A DNA stretch of 64,000 bases from CAWDBV01 sp963800705. GTDB taxonomy: Bacteria > Actinomycetota > Thermoleophilia > Solirubrobacterales > 70-9. The stretch is from assembly GCA_963800705.1 (NCBI GenBank), contig CAWDBV010000005.1, positions 434,001-498,000 of the forward strand, read 5' to 3'. Both the position numbers and the translations under genes were made by a program. Under the pieces are notes generated by a model. That model was not told the DNA's origin, did no database searches, and saw only the letters and a list, made by a program, of their open reading frames with translations. Below, piece by piece: positions 63,474 through 64,000 of the stretch (positions are counted from its first letter, which is position 1; each line of letters starts with the position of its first letter).

Positions 63474-64000
63474 GGAACGAGCACGACCTTGCCGATGTTC
63501 TTGCGGTCGGCGATGAACTGGTGCGCCTCGCCGGCCTTGTCGAACGGGAAGGCTTCGGAGACGACCGGATTGATCCGGCCCTGTTCAAGCTCGGGGATGA
63601 GCTGATCGGTAACCCTGTCGAGCCCTTCCTCGTCCATCCAGGAGAGCATGTTGAGCCCGAAGACGCCCTTGTTCTCGTTCATCATGCTGAGGCTCTTCCA
63701 CCAGGGCATGGTCGCGAACGGGGCCCGGACCGCGCTCGAGAGCGCCTTGCGGATGCTGCGGCCCTTCTCGTCCTGGGCCTCGGAGAGCCCGTACATGATC
63801 AGCCGCCCGCCCGGGCGGAGCAGGCGGTAGTCCTTGCGGAAGCTCGTCGGGCCGAGCGCGTCGATGATCAGGTCCACCCCCTCGCCGTCGGTGATCCTGT
63901 TCACCTCTTCCTCGAAGTCGTTGTTGCGGTAGTCGATTGGGTGCTGGACGCCCTGCTCTCGGATCGCGTCGTGCTTGGAGGGGGAAGAAGTGCCGAAGAT
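63470..64000 (-). CDS. Zinc-type alcohol dehydrogenase / quinone oxidoreductase family, 5' part outside window
   Basis: 176 residues are visible, with the N-terminal catalytic domain cut off by the window edge. The remaining nucleotide-binding domain has FGTSSPSKHDAIREQGV, IDYRNNDFEEEVNRIT, and GEGVDLIIDALGPTSFRKDY then LLRPGGRLIMYG. The end, INPVVSEAFPFDKAGEAHQF and ADRKNIGKVVLVP, is typical of medium-chain reductases of the synaptic vesicle VAT-1/quinone oxidoreductase type. It overlaps the RTX-like gene by 4 bases. Confidence 0.88.
   Translation of the reverse strand: MFGTSSPSKHDAIREQGVQHPIDYRNNDFEEEVNRITDGEGVDLIIDALGPTSFRKDYRLLRPGGRLIMYGLSEAQDEKGRSIRKALSSAVRAPFATMPWWKSLSMMNENKGVFGLNMLSWMDEEGLDRVTDQLIPELEQGRINPVVSEAFPFDKAGEAHQFIADRKNIGKVVLVP

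Overview
The window comes from a GC-rich bacterial chromosome, most likely an actinobacterium of the Thermoleophilia/Solirubrobacterales type. The evidence is the very high GC, many GTG/TTG starts with 4-base stop/start overlaps, a SepF/PgeF/YggS division block, an ImuB-DUF6504-DnaE2 mutasome, an F420-type nitroreductase, a HisG/HisZ pair, a MurA with Asp in place of the usual Cys, and exported proteins with lysine-rich tails. The class assignment is inference from gene content; the 16S gene here could settle it. No insertion sequence, prophage, CRISPR array or tRNA was seen.

Layout. 1-3661 (minus): rpsB-tsf-pyrH-frr-uppS. 3792-5126: a secreted CSLREA/beta-helix protein. 5220-7373: proC-yggT-lspA-RluA-family synthase. 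7453-12238: accessory metabolism, including a desaturase with its own reductase. 12296-15487: cca-pgeF-yggS-sepF. 15499-18397 (plus): two tandem PQQ-repeat membrane proteins with polylysine tails. 18411-26042 (minus): a histidine operon (hisZ-G-D-B-H-A ... F) that carries an RNase Sa/barstar pair. 26100-28839: murA and an exported hydrolase. 29077-34478: a broken lipoprotein gene, then the LexA-box-controlled imuB-DUF6504-dnaE2 cassette. 34507-40190: a small membrane protein and one complete rRNA operon (minus strand) with processing stems and terminator. 40234-44347: tyrS and a class A PBP whose frame is broken by several indels. 44349-54961 (minus): a long unidirectional array, regulator-leuC-leuD-methyltransferase-leuB-cupin-ilvE-cimA-degT-argH-mpg. 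55038-58904 (plus): a 1288-residue secreted protein. 58918-64000 (minus): dehydrogenase, RTX-like protein, leuA with a leucine-rich leader peptide, F420-type enzyme, repeat protein, SDR.

How the genes work together. LeuCD and LeuB serve leucine synthesis (from LeuA product) and isoleucine synthesis (from CimA citramalate), with IlvE as the shared transaminase. The control signals fit this split. leuA, which is committed to leucine, has a leader peptide with a run of five Leu codons that is complementary to its own Shine-Dalgarno sequence. A short ORF rich in Ile and Ala lies before cimA. The shared leuCDB genes sit behind an HTH-cupin regulator with a perfect palindrome over its promoter.

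The most interesting points are the leuA leader, the self-regulated leu operon with an embedded Tam-like methyltransferase, the RNase/inhibitor pair in the his operon, and the large secreted protein with two FAM3/ILEI (GG)-like domains. Several genes (PBP, RluA-family synthase, lipoprotein, mpg) show single-base frame breaks with all motifs kept, which points to sequence errors rather than decay.
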